Assembly (NCBI GenBank): GCA_903851365.1
Contig: CAINOB010000039.1
Location: 1-64,000 of the forward strand
Direction of reading: 5' to 3'
Source of the DNA: an uncultured Bacteroidota bacterium
Lineage (GTDB): Bacteria > Bacteroidota > Bacteroidia > Bacteroidales > UBA12481
DNA length: 64,000 bases
Shown here piece after piece: positions 7,929 to 15,606 of this stretch (position 1 is the first letter of the stretch; each line of letters starts with the position of its first letter). Below the pieces are notes generated by a model, which was not told the origin of the DNA, did not search any database, and saw nothing but the letters and a program-made list of their open reading frames with translations. Made by a program: the position numbers and the translations under genes.

Positions 7929-9854
7929 TTAATATCTAATTCTTATACTCAAAGTGATTGGTAGTGAAGTTTTAGGCATACTGATATTGGTAAAAACATC
8001 TTTCCAATTTTCATCAACACTTCGGGGGCAGCCTTCAACATTAACAAGTGGAGCTTTTTCTCCGGTTGAATAAGCGGATTTGTATACGAAACCTGGCTTC
8101 ATAATAATTGAAACGGAGGGTCCGAAATTCATACCAAATCCTAAACTACCTCCAATGATGGTAGCATTCCATTCATAAAGTTTCTTCTCTTCAGTCGATA
8201 AATCATCAAAATCATTGGGATTACCGTGGTTCGAAAAATTGATTAATGAGGCACCATAAGCGAATGATGGGAGTAAATAAATGTTTCCTTTGCGAGTGAA
8301 ATAGACTTCTTTAGAGATGATCCCTTCAACAACCATCGTGTATCCGCCCCATCCAGAATTATCAGTAAGAATATTTGTCCCATCACTAATAAATCCGGGA
8401 TGTATATTGGTCATCATGTTAGCAGAAACATTTACTCCAAGGTATAGGCCTCCGGGTATGAATGGTTTTGGCATTGCTTTATAAATTTGTTTTGAGATAT
8501 TATATTCAATTCCAGCTGCATAGCCACCAATTGACAAGTCAGCGGGGTTATACTGGTAACCGACAGAAATTATCAGGCCATTATCATTATGCTCTTCTAA
8601 AAGCATTCCCTGGTATAACTTCCTTCCTCCTTGTTGTTTAAAAACTGAAGGGTTGGTATCTCCAGACGCTATGGTATTGTTATCGGCAATTTTGGAAGTA
8701 GACCTGGCAACGCCCATTCTTTTTTTAAACTGTTGATTATTCGATCCTTTCAATTGAATTTCATAGATATAGAAACGTTGATCCAATGAAAGACCTTCTT
8801 TTTTTCCAAGTTTTGCAGTAAGCGGTACTTCCTGAAATATTGGAGCTTTAAGTTGAAAATCTTCAACTTTTTTGGTGAATTTGAATATTGCATCTTCCTG
8901 AATGGCTGAAGGCAACTCCTTGAGTAGTTCCTCCATACTTCTCCTTTTCGAAAAAGTATATGATTTTGGATCATTGGATTGAATTGCAGAAGCGAAGCCG
9001 CCAACACTAACAATGAAATCCATCGGAAATGAGGCGGTTTTCCAGGCTAGAACCTTTTTGTTGTCATGTTGCTCTTTGCTACTCCAATAATTATTATAAA
9101 AAATGGATAAGACAGAGTCGCCGAAGTTCAATTTGTATAGAAAGGCTGAATATTCTAATTGGAATCCTTCATCAGTTCTTTTCGCTGGTTTATAATCTTT
9201 GTTCTTTGCTCCTGCCGCATCTCTTTCATTATAAATCTCCTCCATAGATTTCACTTTCGTCAGGGCATATACAACAGCATAAGTCTTGTTTAAAAGAGTT
9301 TCACCCATCATCTCAAGCCTCGATACTGCAGCAGCTTGGTTCGTTAATACATCCGCATCAGTAGCTGTAAAAATTCCTCTTTCACTCACTAAACTGTAAT
9401 CAAAATCTCCATTTGAATCCCTGCTCCACCATTTAGCTACAATAGGTTTTGATGTTTTATAGACATGTTGATCAATTTGAACCTTTCGAAGCGAATCGAT
9501 TTCCTTGAGCTTGCTATTATACTGTTTTAGTTCAATTAAAGCTTCTATTCCTGTGCTGGTCGGAGGAGATGGAATTGGCGGCAATGATAATTTAAGATAA
9601 GGATAGTTAATATTATGGTCGTCAAATTTATTGACCATTTTAAGTTCCCTGAAAGCACCAATAATTATTTCTTCCCTTGAATTGGAGGGTGCGACTAAAA
9701 GATTCAGAACCGAAGGACGTATGTATTTTGTTACAATTTTCTTATCGGCCTGACTATACAATTGATTAGTTGTCAAAATAGTTAAGCAAACTCCTGCAAA
9801 AAAGGCTCTAATAAAAAAATATATTGATCTCGAGAGAAATAGCTTTCGATTCAT
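7929..9854 (-). CDS. Envelope protein of unknown function, paralogue of 1065-2783
   Basis: This 641-residue protein has a rather long signal sequence (hydrophobic about residues 11-30, cleavage possibly after YSQA). It shares its layout with the 572-residue protein at 1065-2783, including TAKLGKKEGLSLDQRFYIYE, the ASGDTNPSVFKQQGG segment and a C-terminal region rich in glycine and aromatic residues that ends in SIRIRY, as in outer-membrane barrels. Compared with the paralogue it has an extra lysine- and proline-rich stretch near residues 90-120. I know no function. The next gene downstream, 45 bp away, is the LamG lipoprotein, so the barrel protein and the lipoprotein may form a pair at the cell surface. 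Confidence 0.8.
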   Translation of the reverse strand: MNRKLFLSRSIYFFIRAFFAGVCLTILTTNQLYSQADKKIVTKYIRPSVLNLLVAPSNSREEIIIGAFRELKMVNKFDDHNINYPYLKLSLPPIPSPPTSTGIEALIELKQYNSKLKEIDSLRKVQIDQHVYKTSKPIVAKWWSRDSNGDFDYSLVSERGIFTATDADVLTNQAAAVSRLEMMGETLLNKTYAVVYALTKVKSMEEIYNERDAAGAKNKDYKPAKRTDEGFQLEYSAFLYKLNFGDSVLSIFYNNYWSSKEQHDNKKVLAWKTASFPMDFIVSVGGFASAIQSNDPKSYTFSKRRSMEELLKELPSAIQEDAIFKFTKKVEDFQLKAPIFQEVPLTAKLGKKEGLSLDQRFYIYEIQLKGSNNQQFKKRMGVARSTSKIADNNTIASGDTNPSVFKQQGGRKLYQGMLLEEHNDNGLIISVGYQYNPADLSIGGYAAGIEYNISKQIYKAMPKPFIPGGLYLGVNVSANMMTNIHPGFISDGTNILTDNSGWGGYTMVVEGIISKEVYFTRKGNIYLLPSFAYGASLINFSNHGNPNDFDDLSTEEKKLYEWNATIIGGSLGFGMNFGPSVSIIMKPGFVYKSAYSTGEKAPLVNVEGCPRSVDENWKDVFTNISMPKTSLPITLSIRIRY

Positions 9855-9910
9855 TACAGTTTAGTTGAGTTGGGATTGTTATTCATATTGATAAGATTAA
9901 ATGATTTTGG

Positions 9911-10069
9911 TTAAGGGTAGCAAAGTCCAATCAAACACCACTGCCTTGTTTTGATATCGATTGCAGAAGAAAGGAAATCTAGCTTGACAGATGGTGTTTG
10001 AGCCTCTAAATAGATAAAACTGCCCAGAAACAAGCAAAGTGAAATCGCGGATAGAAAGTTTTTACTCAT
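9911..10069 (-). CDS. Short secreted peptide, doubtful
   Basis: The reading frame from the ATG at 10069 gives 52 residues: MSKNFLSAISLCLFLGSFIY and LEAQ make a convincing signal peptide, but only about 28 residues follow. A longer frame from 10132 adds 21 residues without secretory character. It stops 56 bp before the start of the 641-residue gene. It may be a real small exported protein, or the truncated 5' end of a lost envelope gene. The mature part (TPSVKLDFLSSAIDI...) is unrecognised. Confidence 0.3.
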   Translation of the reverse strand: MSKNFLSAISLCLFLGSFIYLEAQTPSVKLDFLSSAIDIKTRQWCLIGLCYP

Positions 10070-10132
10070 TTTTTCGTAATCATATTTAACATCAATGTTC
10101 GATAAGCACTGCTTATCATCAACCAAAAGCAA

Positions 10133-10547
10133 CTCATATTGCCTTTTGGATGTCAGCCCAGAAAAAATCCCGATACTCTATCACTTTCCAAGTTAAAGTT
10201 CGGTATAACAAAACTGATTCTGGCAAGATTCATGTTAAAACTTATTGAAAATCAATAACTTTATGACGAATGCATCATAATTACGGATGATTGTAAGGAG
10301 ATTTGACTGCCAATGATTTCCATGAGCATGACGGCTACATTTATGCTGTTCATGGAAAGATATAGACCTTAAAATGCTTTAAATCCAGCTGTATCCTTGC
10401 TTGCTTGATATCTTTGTCGCCTTCCCTAAAAATGAAGACCTCCCCGTACTGTGCTTAATTTAGCCTGGTATGCATCCATAATCGCATCCTTCCATAAGAA
10501 GCTAATATTAACCAGATAAAAAGGAGCCTTTCGATGCCCGGGATTTT
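10133..10547. other. Non-coding stretch, no gene supported
   Basis: This AT-rich stretch holds only short frames interrupted by stops on both strands. On the minus strand some of these short frames look like decayed protein (for example a run DIKQARIQLDLKHF near 10380), but I cannot assign a family. Together with the Fic remnant next to it this suggests degraded accessory genes. Confidence 0.4.
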
Positions 10548-10649
10548 TCAGCCAATTAGTTTAGCCACAGGGTGTCCATTCAGACTGGCAGTTACCAATT
10601 TGGCGATAAACCGGCTGAATGGCTCGATATCGCCGTACACACTGGCCCT
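10548..10649 (-). pseudogene. Fic-domain protein, C-terminal remnant
   Basis: An open minus-strand segment of 33 codons ending in TGA reads VYGDIEPFSRFIAKLVTASL and continues NGHPVAKLIG. This closely follows the end of Fic (AMP-transferase) domains, where the helix after the active site reads GDVRPFIRFIAK. The frame is closed by a stop at 10650-10652, and no HPFxDGNGR active-site motif is present upstream. The piece is therefore a fragment left by deletion. The match is by recall of the Fic pattern. Confidence 0.45.
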
Positions 10650-10697
10650 TTAAAGACAATCTGTACGTAGTCAGACCAATTCAGACACTTTAAGAGA

Positions 10698-10732
10698 TAT
10701 GGTAAGAGACACATTATGTGTAACTTACCATA
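10698..10732 (-). terminator. Long hairpin downstream of FISUMP lipoprotein gene
   Basis: TATGGTAAG (698-706) pairs with CTTACCATA (724-732), and inside it ACACAT pairs with ATGTGT, giving a nearly continuous 35-nt palindrome centred at 10715. It lies 58 bp beyond the stop codon of the minus-strand gene at 10791. The sequence after the stem on that strand (tctcttaaag) is only weakly T-rich, so it is a possible rather than certain terminator. Confidence 0.45.
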
Positions 10733-10790
10733 GGTTTTGATTTAGTTTTATGATTTTAGCTAATTCTTGATTTGAAATTATCAAATAAAG

Positions 10791-12656
10791 CTAATCTCGT
10801 ATGCACCGAACAGAAAAACCATATTGCTTATCGAGGTGGAGGCTGTATACACTGCTGTCACTGTAGTACATATAGAGAATTGACGTAAACCTGTAATCAG
10901 TAGAACACCACCAGTACCCTACTTGTTTAATTCCAGAGAACCAATAAGGTGGAATTAAATCACGACTGCCACTCGGAAGAGCTGTAAAGCCACTCTCGTT
11001 GGTTCCAGTATTTGGCGATTGCCAATGTGTTGTACCAGCTTCTTTCAGTTTGTCTCCTGCGACACTGTCTCCTCCAAGATATACGGTTAGTGCCCCCATA
11101 TCTTCTATAGTAGGTACATGCCAACCTATGGGACATGCATTTTTGCCGCCAGCTTGAACTACAAACCAATTATATAATGCTCCATAAGTTGCTTTATACG
11201 TTGTGGCATCATTTTTATACCAGCAATAAGAAGGTGAAGTTAGTGATGCCCAAGCAGTATTATCTGTTATATTGGGTATTGCTGTGCCATCGTTGTATTT
11301 AGTTGTTTTCAGATTTTCTTTCATCCAAACCTGGGAGCCAATTGTTACTGTATTGTAAACATTCCCATCAATGTCTGTTACTGTTGCAGGAGCAATTGAA
11401 GATGTTATAAAAGATAAATCATTGCCATATGATGTTCCAAGTGAGTTTACCGCTTTTACTCTGAAATGATAGGTTGTTGTAGCACTTAATCCAACAATAT
11501 TGGCACTAACATCTGTGACGGTATGGTCTTTAACAGGACTTTGAGTTGTTATTGCATTACTTCCGTAGCCAATTGTTGTTCCATATTCAAATGTGACAAC
11601 TGTGGATAAAAAGTTAGCATCTACTGAACCGTTCAAAGTAGCAATAGTTGAACCTATGCTTTTAGCATCCAATGTTGTTACTGTTGGAACTAATCCAAAT
11701 GTTATAAAAGTTAAATCATTGCTATAAATTGTTCCCATAGAATTTTCTGCTTTCACCCTGAAATGATAAACTGTACCAGCCATAAGGTCAGTAATAGCTG
11801 CACTCACATTAGTGGCGGTATTTCCTGTAACAGGACTTTGAGTTGCTCTTTCGGTAAGGCCATAGCTTATTGTTGTTCCATATTCAAATGTGACTATTGT
11901 AGATAAATAGTTTGCATTTACATTCCCATTCAAAGCAACGACATCATTAGTCATAAATGTTGCTGCAAGTATTGAAACGGTTGGGACTAATCCTAATGTC
12001 GTAAAAGTTAAATCATTACCATATGATGTTCCAAGTGAATTAACCGCTTTTACTCTGAAATGATAAATTGAACCTGGAGTTAATTCTGTAATATCTTTAT
12101 TGACACTTGTTGGTGCATATCCTGTAACAGGGCTTTGAGACGATGTTGCTGTACTGCCATAACTGGTTGTAGTACCATATTCAAAAGTAACAACCGTTGA
12201 AAGAAAGTTGGCATTTACAAGACCATTTAATGTTGCAGTCGTTGAATCTATATTTGTAGCTGCTACTCCATATGGAGAGGGAGATTGTCCCAACGTAGTA
12301 AAAGACATTGCCATTCCATAACCAACACCAGCACTATTTGTGGCGTATGCACGGACATAATAAACTGTTGCCCCGTTTAACCCAGTTAAGTTGCTTGTAA
12401 AACTTCCTGCACCTGTGCCATCGGATGTTTTACTGTCAGCTATTGTTGGAGTAGTGCCCGTACTCCAACAGACACCACGTGCCGTTATGGTTGAACTACC
12501 TTCTGAAGTTATGTCCCCACCACAAAAGGCTGTAGTTGCTCTAACATCGGAAACGTCTTTGGTCATAATAACAGGTGCTACTTCCTTTTTGCAACCAGTT
12601 AGTACTGTTACCACTATTGTAATAATTGTCAGACTTGATTTAATTAATTTAATCAT
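10791..12656 (-). CDS. Lipoprotein with Fn3-like repeats and C-terminal FISUMP domain
   Basis: This 621-residue protein has a signal peptide and lipobox (LTGC, Cys22) followed by KKEVAP. Residues about 30-125 are one repeat of the SEGSSTITARGVCWSTG type seen in the protein at 5952-7883. Three further repeats of about 95 residues follow, each with TATLNGxVxANxLSTVVTFE, a TQSPV strand and a YHFRVKAVNSLGTSYGNDL strand. The last 200 residues (TDIDGNVYNTVTIGSQVWMK, YGALYNWF, CPIGWHVPT, GFSVRCIRD) are a clear Fibrobacter succinogenes major paralogous (FISUMP, TIGR02145) domain. Such proteins are surface exposed in Bacteroidota and Fibrobacterota; their ligands are unknown. The gene stands alone. 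Confidence 0.88.
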   Translation of the reverse strand: MIKLIKSSLTIITIVVTVLTGCKKEVAPVIMTKDVSDVRATTAFCGGDITSEGSSTITARGVCWSTGTTPTIADSKTSDGTGAGSFTSNLTGLNGATVYYVRAYATNSAGVGYGMAMSFTTLGQSPSPYGVAATNIDSTTATLNGLVNANFLSTVVTFEYGTTTSYGSTATSSQSPVTGYAPTSVNKDITELTPGSIYHFRVKAVNSLGTSYGNDLTFTTLGLVPTVSILAATFMTNDVVALNGNVNANYLSTIVTFEYGTTISYGLTERATQSPVTGNTATNVSAAITDLMAGTVYHFRVKAENSMGTIYSNDLTFITFGLVPTVTTLDAKSIGSTIATLNGSVDANFLSTVVTFEYGTTIGYGSNAITTQSPVKDHTVTDVSANIVGLSATTTYHFRVKAVNSLGTSYGNDLSFITSSIAPATVTDIDGNVYNTVTIGSQVWMKENLKTTKYNDGTAIPNITDNTAWASLTSPSYCWYKNDATTYKATYGALYNWFVVQAGGKNACPIGWHVPTIEDMGALTVYLGGDSVAGDKLKEAGTTHWQSPNTGTNESGFTALPSGSRDLIPPYWFSGIKQVGYWWCSTDYRFTSILYMYYSDSSVYSLHLDKQYGFSVRCIRD

Positions 12657-12767
12657 GGTTGGTATCTTCCTTTTGATAACGAAAACTGTAATTCTTAAAC
12701 AAATATGTAAGGCTTCATGTTAAGTTTCGCCAATCGAAGCTTTACTTATTATGGGTAACTTAAATAA

Positions 12768-13094
12768 TCATTGCTTTTTTACAACACAAACTCTCCCAAA
12801 CGCGAAAGTGATTGTATTACCATCTATCACCCCATTAATATCATCAAACCAATCACTACTAATAATAATATTGCTTTTATCAATCTTGTAAATTGCAGGT
12901 GCTACTTGAAGGGATGGTTCTTCACCAGGCAAAATAAACTTTAATTGTGTTGTTGAGGTGAATTCAAGACGAACATAATTATCATCGGATTTCCATATAG
13001 TTCCTGCTAAAGTGTCAGGAGTAATACTTTCCTTTTTACAGGAGGAAATCGCAACAGATAAAATGACAATAAAAAAGAATAATGTCTTTTTCAT
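12768..13094 (-). CDS. Small lipoprotein of unknown function
   Basis: This 108-residue protein has a signal peptide with lipobox (ISSC, Cys19) and KKE directly after it. The mature part begins with DTLAGTIWKSDDNYVRLEF, a strand pattern found in short lipocalin-like Bacteroidota lipoproteins, and ends RVCVVKKQ. The upstream element at 13115-13176 is also present before the small lipoprotein gene at 427-834. No partner gene is apparent. Confidence 0.7.
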   Translation of the reverse strand: MKKTLFFFIVILSVAISSCKKESITPDTLAGTIWKSDDNYVRLEFTSTTQLKFILPGEEPSLQVAPAIYKIDKSNIIISSDWFDDINGVIDGNTITFAFGRVCVVKKQ

Positions 13095-13114
13095 AATAAG
13101 TTTGAATTATTTCC

Positions 13115-13176
13115 ATTCCTACTCTTATGGCTTTTCGGTTTTGCCCCGTTTTTTAGAGTGGTTGCTGGTCTCCACT
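13115..13176 (-). repeat. Conserved element upstream of small lipoprotein, copy 2
   Basis: Second copy of the element described at 848-907, with the same order of blocks (attcctactc, ggcttttc, gccccgttttt, ctggtctccact). It ends 20 nt before the start codon of the lipoprotein at 12768-13094. The two copies differ at scattered positions and by small indels, as expected for an old duplication or a selected element. Confidence 0.6.
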
Positions 13177-13474
13177 TTTACTAATTTGTTTGTCATTCTA
13201 ACACATGATTGGCATCTTCATTTTGACATTTCTTTAAAGCTATCAAACTGTTATCATTTAAATCTAACTATTTGACTAAAGCGAAAAAATTATTTGGATG
13301 TAAAACTTTTCTAAAAAAGCACTATTGTGATAATTGGTTCAGTTCATCGTCTAACCAACTTGGTTTTCTGGATAAAGTGCAAATCACTGGATATGCAATA
13401 GAATATCGGAGGGTACGTTGAGCTGCAAAAAAAAGTAGTGATATTCCATGATGACAAAACAAAGAACAAAGTAA
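13177..13474. other. Non-coding stretch before the IS3 remnant
   Basis: No gene can be supported here. The sequence is AT-rich with stops in all frames. Part of it may derive from the 5' portion of the decayed IS3-family transposase gene that follows, but no conserved residues of that region can be read. Confidence 0.4.
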
Positions 13475-13666
13475 GACAAGGTATTCAAGAAGAAATTGGT
13501 AGAACTTTCTCAGTTGAGAGGCAATGCCAAACAGAAACAGGCCACGCTTTCAATATTTGAATGGATTGAGAGCTGGTATAATAGAAGAAGAAGGCATTCA
13601 TCCCTGGGATATAAAACGATTGAAGAATATCAAATAATTAATAGTAATTTTAAACATGCAGCTTAG
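13475..13666 (+). pseudogene. IS3-family transposase, C-terminal remnant
   Basis: An open stretch of 63 codons after a stop at 13472-13474 ends in TAG. It contains ATLSIFEWIESWYNRRRRHS and then SLGYKTIEEY. This is the hallmark C-terminus of IS3-family (rve integrase core) transposases, where the last catalytic Glu lies in a helix some 35 residues before the FxxIExxYNRxRRHSxLGY motif. The DDE catalytic part is missing, so the element is dead. No terminal inverted repeat or target duplication could be recognised. Confidence 0.7.
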
Positions 13667-13788
13667 CTTAAAGGACCATTTCCGATTTATTAAGAAACAC
13701 CTTAATACCGCCAAAACTTAAACTACCAGATCGACTGACCAATTTCCGGTACTTTTCACCAAAACTTGCCAATCACTTGCCAACTCCC

Positions 13789-13832
13789 CCAAAACAAAAA
13801 ACCGATCTACTTGATTAACAGGTAGATCGGTT
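13789..13832 (-). terminator. Rho-independent terminator of tRNA-Cys
   Basis: AACCGATCTAC (13800-13810) and GTAGATCGGTT (13822-13832) form a perfect 11-bp stem with an 11-nt loop. Read on the minus strand the stem is followed by TTTTTTGTTTTG, and it lies 10 nt beyond the tRNA 3' end. This is a textbook intrinsic terminator for the tRNA transcript. Confidence 0.85.
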
Positions 13833-13842
13833 GTAAAGGCTG

Positions 13843-13913
13843 AGGTCACAAGCGGATTCGAACCGCTGTAGCCGGTTTTGCAGACCGGTGCCTAACCGCT
13901 TGGCTATGTGACC
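13843..13913 (-). tRNA. tRNA-Cys (GCA)
   Basis: The minus strand folds into a 71-nt cloverleaf. The acceptor arm is GGTCACA / TGTGACC with discriminator T (U73, the expected identity base for tRNA-Cys). The anticodon arm is CCGGT-CTGCAAA-ACCGG, so the anticodon is GCA, and the T arm is GCGGT-TCGAATC-CGC.. with the usual TTCGAATC. CCA is not encoded. Its 3' end faces the accessory block to the left, the usual side for island insertion, but I find no duplicate of the tRNA 3' end and no integrase. Confidence 0.95.
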
Positions 13914-13980
13914 AGCGTAGTGGGCACAAAAGTATACTAAAACTTGGAGAATTCAAAAACAGGATAGAGAATATCGTACC

Positions 13981-14102
13981 GACTGCCAACTGCAGACTGC
14001 AGACTCTTCCGTCTTCTTTCTCGTCCCCCGTTCTTCTTCTTCGATCGTTACGCGTCACGTGTTTCGTGTCACGTTCTTCCGTGTCACGCGTTTCGTGTCA
14101 CG
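13981..14102. repeat. Short tandem repeats downstream of lpdA
   Basis: Two kinds of short tandem repeat lie here. At 13981-14004 there is a 7-bp unit (actgcca, actgcag, actgcag). At about 14045-14102 a 14- to 15-bp unit, read on the minus strand as CGTGACACGAAACG, occurs about four times with small changes. The last unit overlaps the stop codon of lpdA (TGA at 14098-14100). No gene is present between the tRNA and lpdA. Confidence 0.55.
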
Positions 14103-15597
14103 ATTTCCTCTTCGCCGGCGCCACATGCACCGGATGCCCGTAGAATACCTCTGCGGCTTCCATAAGCGTTTCCGAGACTGTCGGGTGCGGATGTATGCTT
14201 AATGCCATGTCGCTTGCCCTGGCGGCCATCTCTATACCTAAAACAGCTTCTGAGATCAGATCCCCTGCGTTGGCGCCAACAATGCCCGCTCCCAAAATCC
14301 TTTCTGTACCCTCTTCAATAATCAGCTTCGTCAACCCTGCCGTAGCTCCCATCGCCACCGCACGACCGCTGGCCGCCCAGGGGAATTTAACTGTCCGGTA
14401 GGAAATATTCTTTTCCTTACAATCCAGCTCCGATAAACCTGCCGTGGCAATTTCAGGTGATGTATACACAACAGCCGGTATCGCCCGCGCATCAAAGGCC
14501 GACTTCTGACCCGCTATCACCTCAGCCGCAATCCTGCCCTGATAGCTTGCCTTGTGCGCCAGCAGCATGCCGCCGCTGATATCTCCAATGGCAAAAATGT
14601 TCGGCACATTCGTCCGGCACTGATCATCAATTTTGATATACCCACGCTGATCAATCTCCACACCAGCCTTTTCCAGATCCAATCCCTTCGTATTCGGCCG
14701 CATCCCCACGCTCACCAGCACAGCATCAAACTCCCTTGTCACCTCTTGGTTAACCTCCTCACCATTAGCCTCCTCACCATTCATCCTCTGCATTGAAACC
14801 CTCACTCCATCCTCACTTTCCACTATCCCAGTCACCTTCGTATTAAACCAACTCTCCGCAAAGAGCGACTTGTTCTGCTTCAGATAAATATTCACCAGTT
14901 CCGGATCCATTGTCGGCATAATAGTTGGCATTGCCTCCACCAGCGAAACCTCCGAACCTAAAGCCTTATATATAGTCGCCGATTCCATCCCGATATATCC
15001 GCCGCCCAAAATCAGCAACCTCTTCGGAATTGATTTCAGCTCCAGCGCAATCTCCGCATTCATGATCCGATCATTATACTCCTTGATAAACGGTAGCTTA
15101 ATCGGCTCCACCCCCGTCGCAATAATTACATACTCAAACGAAATCAAAATATCACCAACGCCGTTCTTATCACTTAAATCTTCAGTCTTTCCTTCCTGCC
15201 CTTTTGCCCTTTTGCCGTCTTGCCTTATTAACAACGTCGACGAATCTTCAAACCTCGCCCACCCCTGAATATAATTGATTTTACGTGCCTTCGTGAGCTG
15301 CCCCAGTCCGCCTGTCAGCTGTGCGATAACAGAGTCTTTCCAACTCTTAATCTTCGCCCTGTCGATCTTCGGTTCTTTAAAAGTAAGCCCCCACTCTGCC
15401 GCGTACATAGCCTCCTCTTTTACTTTAGCCAGATGAAGAAGCGCCTTAGTAGGAATGCAGCCTCGATATAGACAAACCCCGCCAGGATTAGCCTGCGGAT
15501 CAATAAGCGTAACCTGCATACCCAGATCGGCTGCCATAAATGCCGCGCGATATCCTCCCGGACCCGCGCCAATAACCACTACCTGATGATTTTCCAT
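14098..15597 (-). CDS. lpdA: Dihydrolipoyl dehydrogenase (E3) of pyruvate dehydrogenase
   Basis: This flavoprotein reoxidises the dihydrolipoyl group of E2, passing electrons to NAD+. Visible are the FAD-binding GAGPGGY, the redox-active disulfide in GGVCLYRGCIPTK, the NAD-binding GGGYIGMESA, the second FAD motif IFAIGDI, and the dimer-interface HPHPTVSE with the catalytic His. The frame extends to a TTG at 15606, but I choose the ATG at 15597 (499 residues), nine bases after the E2 stop codon. Two hydrophilic segments are longer than usual for the family: KRAKGQEGKTEDLSDK near residues 124-140 and NGEEANGEEVNQE near 271-283. The DNA of both is made of short tandem repeats (15191-15226 and 14754-14783). 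It is the last gene of the aceE-E2-E3 operon. Confidence 0.97.
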   Translation of the reverse strand: MENHQVVVIGAGPGGYRAAFMAADLGMQVTLIDPQANPGGVCLYRGCIPTKALLHLAKVKEEAMYAAEWGLTFKEPKIDRAKIKSWKDSVIAQLTGGLGQLTKARKINYIQGWARFEDSSTLLIRQDGKRAKGQEGKTEDLSDKNGVGDILISFEYVIIATGVEPIKLPFIKEYNDRIMNAEIALELKSIPKRLLILGGGYIGMESATIYKALGSEVSLVEAMPTIMPTMDPELVNIYLKQNKSLFAESWFNTKVTGIVESEDGVRVSMQRMNGEEANGEEVNQEVTREFDAVLVSVGMRPNTKGLDLEKAGVEIDQRGYIKIDDQCRTNVPNIFAIGDISGGMLLAHKASYQGRIAAEVIAGQKSAFDARAIPAVVYTSPEIATAGLSELDCKEKNISYRTVKFPWAASGRAVAMGATAGLTKLIIEEGTERILGAGIVGANAGDLISEAVLGIEMAARASDMALSIHPHPTVSETLMEAAEVFYGHPVHVAPAKRKS

Positions 15598-15606
15598 AAC
15601 AGACAA

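Noticed and set aside
5952-12656. Repeats of the large lipoproteins as a possible CRISPR array
   Set aside because: The repeats are long, coding, and diverged, without constant short repeats and unique spacers. No CRISPR array was seen anywhere in the window.
13843-13913. tRNA 3' end as attachment site with a second copy to the left
   Set aside because: I looked for the acceptor and T-arm sequence in 1-13800 and did not see a duplicate.
13846-14058. Open frame of 70 codons on the minus strand
   Set aside because: It runs through the tRNA-Cys gene and tandem repeats and has no protein character.
15598-15606. TTG start for lpdA
   Set aside because: The ATG at 15597 is three codons later and starts the normal E3 N-terminus.
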